Assembly: GCA_963843945.1 (NCBI GenBank)
Contig: CAWJMF010000006.1
Coordinates: 1-64,000 of the forward strand
Length of the DNA stretch: 64,000 nt
Origin: CAWJMF01 sp963843945
Lineage (GTDB): Bacteria > Vulcanimicrobiota > Vulcanimicrobiia > Vulcanimicrobiales > Vulcanimicrobiaceae
Reading direction: 5' to 3'
Below the pieces are notes generated by a model that was not told the origin of the DNA, ran no database searches, and saw only the letters and a list, made by a program, of their open reading frames with translations. Shown here piece after piece: positions 61,641 through 64,000 of this stretch. The translations under genes and the position numbers were made by a program. Positions within the stretch are counted from its first letter, which is position 1. The number at the start of each line of letters is the position of its first letter.

Positions 61641-62239
61641 CCGGCCAGCCCTTTACGCTGGGTCTTGAGGATCGTGCCGCGCCAGGTCGCGCCGTAACCC
61701 TCGGCAACGTCGAGCGTGCTCTTCTGCTCGATCACCTCGCCGAGATCGGCCGGAATGCCGCCGGGGCGCTCGTCGGGCGCCGTGCCGACGCCTGCGTCCG
61801 GCGGCACGAGCAGGCGATCCTTGGCATACACGAACGATCCGCGCCGGTAGTCGGCCATCTCGAAGCGCGGCGTGAGCACGATCGCGTCGGTGGGACACGC
61901 CTCCTCACAGAGCCCGCAAAAAATGCAGCGCAGCTCGTCGATTTCGTAACGTGCCGCGTAGCGCTCGCCCGGCGAGCGGCGGTCGTCCGGCGCGTTCTCC
62001 GCGCCGATGACCGTAATCGCGTTGGCCGGGCAGGCGATGGCGCACAACTCGCAGCCGATGCAGCGCTCCTTGCCGTCGCCGTAGCGGCGCAGCTCGTGCA
62101 GGCCGTGGAAGCGCGGCGCGTGCTGCTTCTTCACCGAGGGATACTGAATCGTCGGCTTCTTTTTGAACGCGAACGATATCGTCGTCAGGAGCCCGCGAAC
62201 GAGCGCGATCGCGCCCACGAAGTAGGAGTTCAGGTTCAT
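61637..62239 (-). CDS. nuoI: NADH-quinone oxidoreductase subunit I (ferredoxin-like)
   Basis: This 200-residue hydrophilic subunit has two 4Fe-4S motifs, CIGCELCAIACP and CIFCGLCEEACP, which relay electrons towards quinone. KKQHAPRFHGLHELRRYGDG precedes the first cluster. It overlaps nuoH and nuoJ by four bases. Confidence 0.95.
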   Translation of the reverse strand: MNLNSYFVGAIALVRGLLTTISFAFKKKPTIQYPSVKKQHAPRFHGLHELRRYGDGKERCIGCELCAIACPANAITVIGAENAPDDRRSPGERYAARYEIDELRCIFCGLCEEACPTDAIVLTPRFEMADYRRGSFVYAKDRLLVPPDAGVGTAPDERPGGIPADLGEVIEQKSTLDVAEGYGATWRGTILKTQRKGLAG

Positions 62240-63243
62240 CCCCTTACCGCCACGACCGCGGCCGTCACGATCAGATTCAGCACCGCAACCGGCAAGAGGA
62301 TCTTCCAGCCGAAGGCCATCAAGCGGTCGTAGCGCAGTCGCGGAAAGGTTCCGCGCAGCCAGATATAAAGGAAAATGAAGAAGCCCGCCTTCAGCACGAA
62401 CCACACGATGCCGGGGATGACGGTGAGCCCGAACGGCGCGCTCCATCCGCCCAGGAAGAGCAGCGTCGCGACGCAGGCCACCGTGATCATGTTCAGATAT
62501 TCGGCGATGAAGAACAAACCGAAGCGCAGGCCTGAATATTCCGTGTGAAAGCCCGCGACGAGTTCGCTCTCGGCTTCGACCAGATCGAACGGCGTGCGAT
62601 TCGTCTCCGCCACCGCGGTCACGATGTAGATGGCGAAGCCCACGAACTGCGGGATGACGAACCAGAGACGATCCTGGGCGTGGACGATCCCCGCAAGCGA
62701 GGTCGTGCCCGCCAAGATGAGCACGCCGATGACCGACATCGTCATCGCCAGCTCGTAGCTGATCATCTGCGCGGTCGAGCGCACGCTGCCGATCAGCGGA
62801 TACTTCGAGCCGGACGACCAGCCGCCGAGCGAGATGCCGTAGATGCCGATCGCGGTCAGCGCGAAGATAAACAGGATCCCGGCGTTGACGTCACCGACCG
62901 CCCACAAACCGTTGCCCGACTCGGAGAAGGGAATCACGGCGAAGGTCGCCATCGCCGCGAAGAGCGAGATGAACGGTGCCAGCTTGTAAATCAGCGGATC
63001 GGCCGTTTCGGGCGTCAGATCTTCCTTGAAGAGCATCTTGCCGGCGTCGGCGGCGGGCTGCAATAAGCCCCACGGACCGACGCGGTTCGGGCCCGGACGG
63101 AGCTGCATCCACCCGAGAATCTTGCGCTCGAACAACATCGCGTAGGCAAACGCCGTCAGCACGATCACGAGCAGGACCAGCGATTTGATCAGCGCGACGA
63201 GCCAGAGCGGGGTCGCGTTTAACGTCTCGACGATACCGCTCAT
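62236..63243 (-). CDS. nuoH: NADH-quinone oxidoreductase subunit H
   Basis: This 335-residue, eight-helix subunit forms the quinone-binding chamber. It has LFERKILGWMQLRPGPNRVG and GPWGLLQPAADAGKMLFKED near the N-terminus, FDLVEAESELVAGFHTEYSG in the charged loop, and FFIFLYIWLRGTFPRLRYD near the C-terminus. It starts 1 base after nuoG. Confidence 0.95.
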   Translation of the reverse strand: MSGIVETLNATPLWLVALIKSLVLLVIVLTAFAYAMLFERKILGWMQLRPGPNRVGPWGLLQPAADAGKMLFKEDLTPETADPLIYKLAPFISLFAAMATFAVIPFSESGNGLWAVGDVNAGILFIFALTAIGIYGISLGGWSSGSKYPLIGSVRSTAQMISYELAMTMSVIGVLILAGTTSLAGIVHAQDRLWFVIPQFVGFAIYIVTAVAETNRTPFDLVEAESELVAGFHTEYSGLRFGLFFIAEYLNMITVACVATLLFLGGWSAPFGLTVIPGIVWFVLKAGFFIFLYIWLRGTFPRLRYDRLMAFGWKILLPVAVLNLIVTAAVVAVRG

Positions 63244-63244
63244 C

Positions 63245-64000
63245 TTAAACCGCTCCCGCCACGAGCGTCCGCGCAGGGCGCACGTTGATCAGTCGCGCCA
63301 TCTCACCTTCGAGGAGATCGTTGGCCGGCGCTTCGGGCAGCCCGTCGACGATTGCGATCGCCCCGTCGACCGCGCCGTCGTCGACGCGAACGAGCAGGTC
63401 GTGGACGACCCGCTGGTCGACCGCGAGATCGGCCGTCTCGCCGGCACTGACGCCGGCGGCAGCCGCCGTCGCCGGCGAAAGCGTTGCGCTCGGCACGGGA
63501 CGCAGTTCTCCTAAGCGGTCATCGTGATGGACGGTTCCGCCTCCGGCGAAGGGGTGCGCCGCGATCGCGACTGCCAGCGTCCCTTCGCTCGCGCGCGGCG
63601 AAGGTGCGGCACCGCACAGCGACACGTCGGCGAACCCCGCGTCCGGTGAGATCGCACCGTTAGCTTGCGCCTCGATGTCGCCCGGCGCCGGAACGTCGAT
63701 GGCCAGGGCAGCGGCCAGCGCGACCAGCATGTCGCCGTCCGCGAGCGTACCTTCGGGCGCCACGTGCCCGGCACGCAGCGGCAGAATCGTTCCGGTCATG
63801 TCGGTGACGTGCCCATCTTTTTCGAAGGCTCCGCGTGCGGGCAGCACGAGGTTCGCAAGCGCGGCCGTCTCGGTCATGAATAGATCGCTCGCGACGACGA
63901 ACGGAACCTTGGCGAGCGCGGCGCGAATCGCCGATGCGCCGGCCGGATGACGTAAGATCGGGTTAGCACCGAGGATCGCGAGCGTCTTGAGCTTTCCGCC
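63245..64000 (-). CDS. nuoG: NADH-quinone oxidoreductase subunit G, C-terminal part only
   Basis: About 251 residues are visible; the 5' end lies beyond the window. The frame is open to base 64000 and contains LKTLAILGANPILRHPAG, VVASDLFMTETAALANLVLP and RGAFEKDGHVTDMTG, typical of the molybdopterin-oxidoreductase-like domain of NuoG. Its TAA is followed by nuoH. The N-terminal iron-sulfur domains are not visible. Confidence 0.92.
   Translation of the reverse strand, partial: GGKLKTLAILGANPILRHPAGASAIRAALAKVPFVVASDLFMTETAALANLVLPARGAFEKDGHVTDMTGTILPLRAGHVAPEGTLADGDMLVALAAALAIDVPAPGDIEAQANGAISPDAGFADVSLCGAAPSPRASEGTLAVAIAAHPFAGGGTVHHDDRLGELRPVPSATLSPATAAAAGVSAGETADLAVDQRVVHDLLVRVDDGAVDGAIAIVDGLPEAPANDLLEGEMARLINVRPARTLVAGAV

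Overview
The window comes from a high-GC, Gram-negative-type (diderm) bacterium. The diderm call rests on a predicted outer-membrane beta-barrel ending in Phe (27849-29780), a lipoprotein and periplasmic TRAP binding proteins. Genes are packed tightly, with many GTG/TTG starts and 1-4 base ATGA/GTGA overlaps. No rRNA, tRNA, CRISPR array or transposase was found. The phylum cannot be fixed from the sequence alone; an environmental, mostly uncultured lineage of the Eremiobacterota type would fit, but that is a weak inference.

Region 1 (1-11.5 kb) looks like a carboxylic-acid uptake and breakdown locus. A family III CoA-transferase and a CitE-like lyase point left. Running right are a 2-oxoacid dehydrogenase complex (E1alpha, E1beta, E2), an SDR, a TRAP transporter (DctP plus fused DctQM), a second SDR that has lost its catalytic residues, and two glyoxylate/hydroxyacid reductase-like enzymes. 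Region 2 (11.5-20.9 kb) holds a NicO-like metal transporter, an inositol-phosphatase-family enzyme, small membrane proteins, a GT39/MFS/MscS operon on the minus strand and a six-repeat propeller lipoprotein.

Region 3 (21-25.2 kb) is an accessory island of small, truncated or broken genes: a DUF3102-like fragment, a prim-pol/CHC2 primase fragment, orphan small proteins, a short tandem repeat and a frameshifted secreted protein. Region 4 (25.2-29.8 kb) is a metal operon behind an attenuator-like terminator: PRC-barrel/MgtE_N/CBS protein, atypical NRAMP transporter, outer-membrane barrel. Region 5 (29.8-41.1 kb) has a PucR regulator overlapping a glutamine synthetase gene, a MASE4-like GGDEF cyclase, a PLP decarboxylase, a membrane protein, secreted proteins, RidA, a TPR protein and a class II fumarase gene carrying about a dozen frameshifts.

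Region 6 (41.2-49.3 kb) is fatty-acid oxidation: two acyl-CoA synthetases, FadB-type and FadA-type enzymes, and a formamidase-like hydrolase. Region 7 (49.6-51.5 kb) is the most striking part: a signal-peptide-bearing precursor with 21 aromatic-X-Asn motifs, 14 of them on a near-perfect seven-residue period, followed 24 bases later by a radical SAM/SPASM enzyme of the GrrM cyclophane-forming type. Region 8 (51.5-55.9 kb) has DoxX, a second DctP without membrane subunits, a DUF5996 protein, an SGNH hydrolase and an esterase with no standard start codon. Region 9 (55.9-64 kb) is the complex I operon nuoG(partial)-H-I-J-K-L-M-N on the minus strand.

Frameshifts at three separate places (near 345, at 24084, and across 39.8-40.9 kb) hit otherwise well-conserved proteins, so local assembly errors must be considered beside true gene decay.
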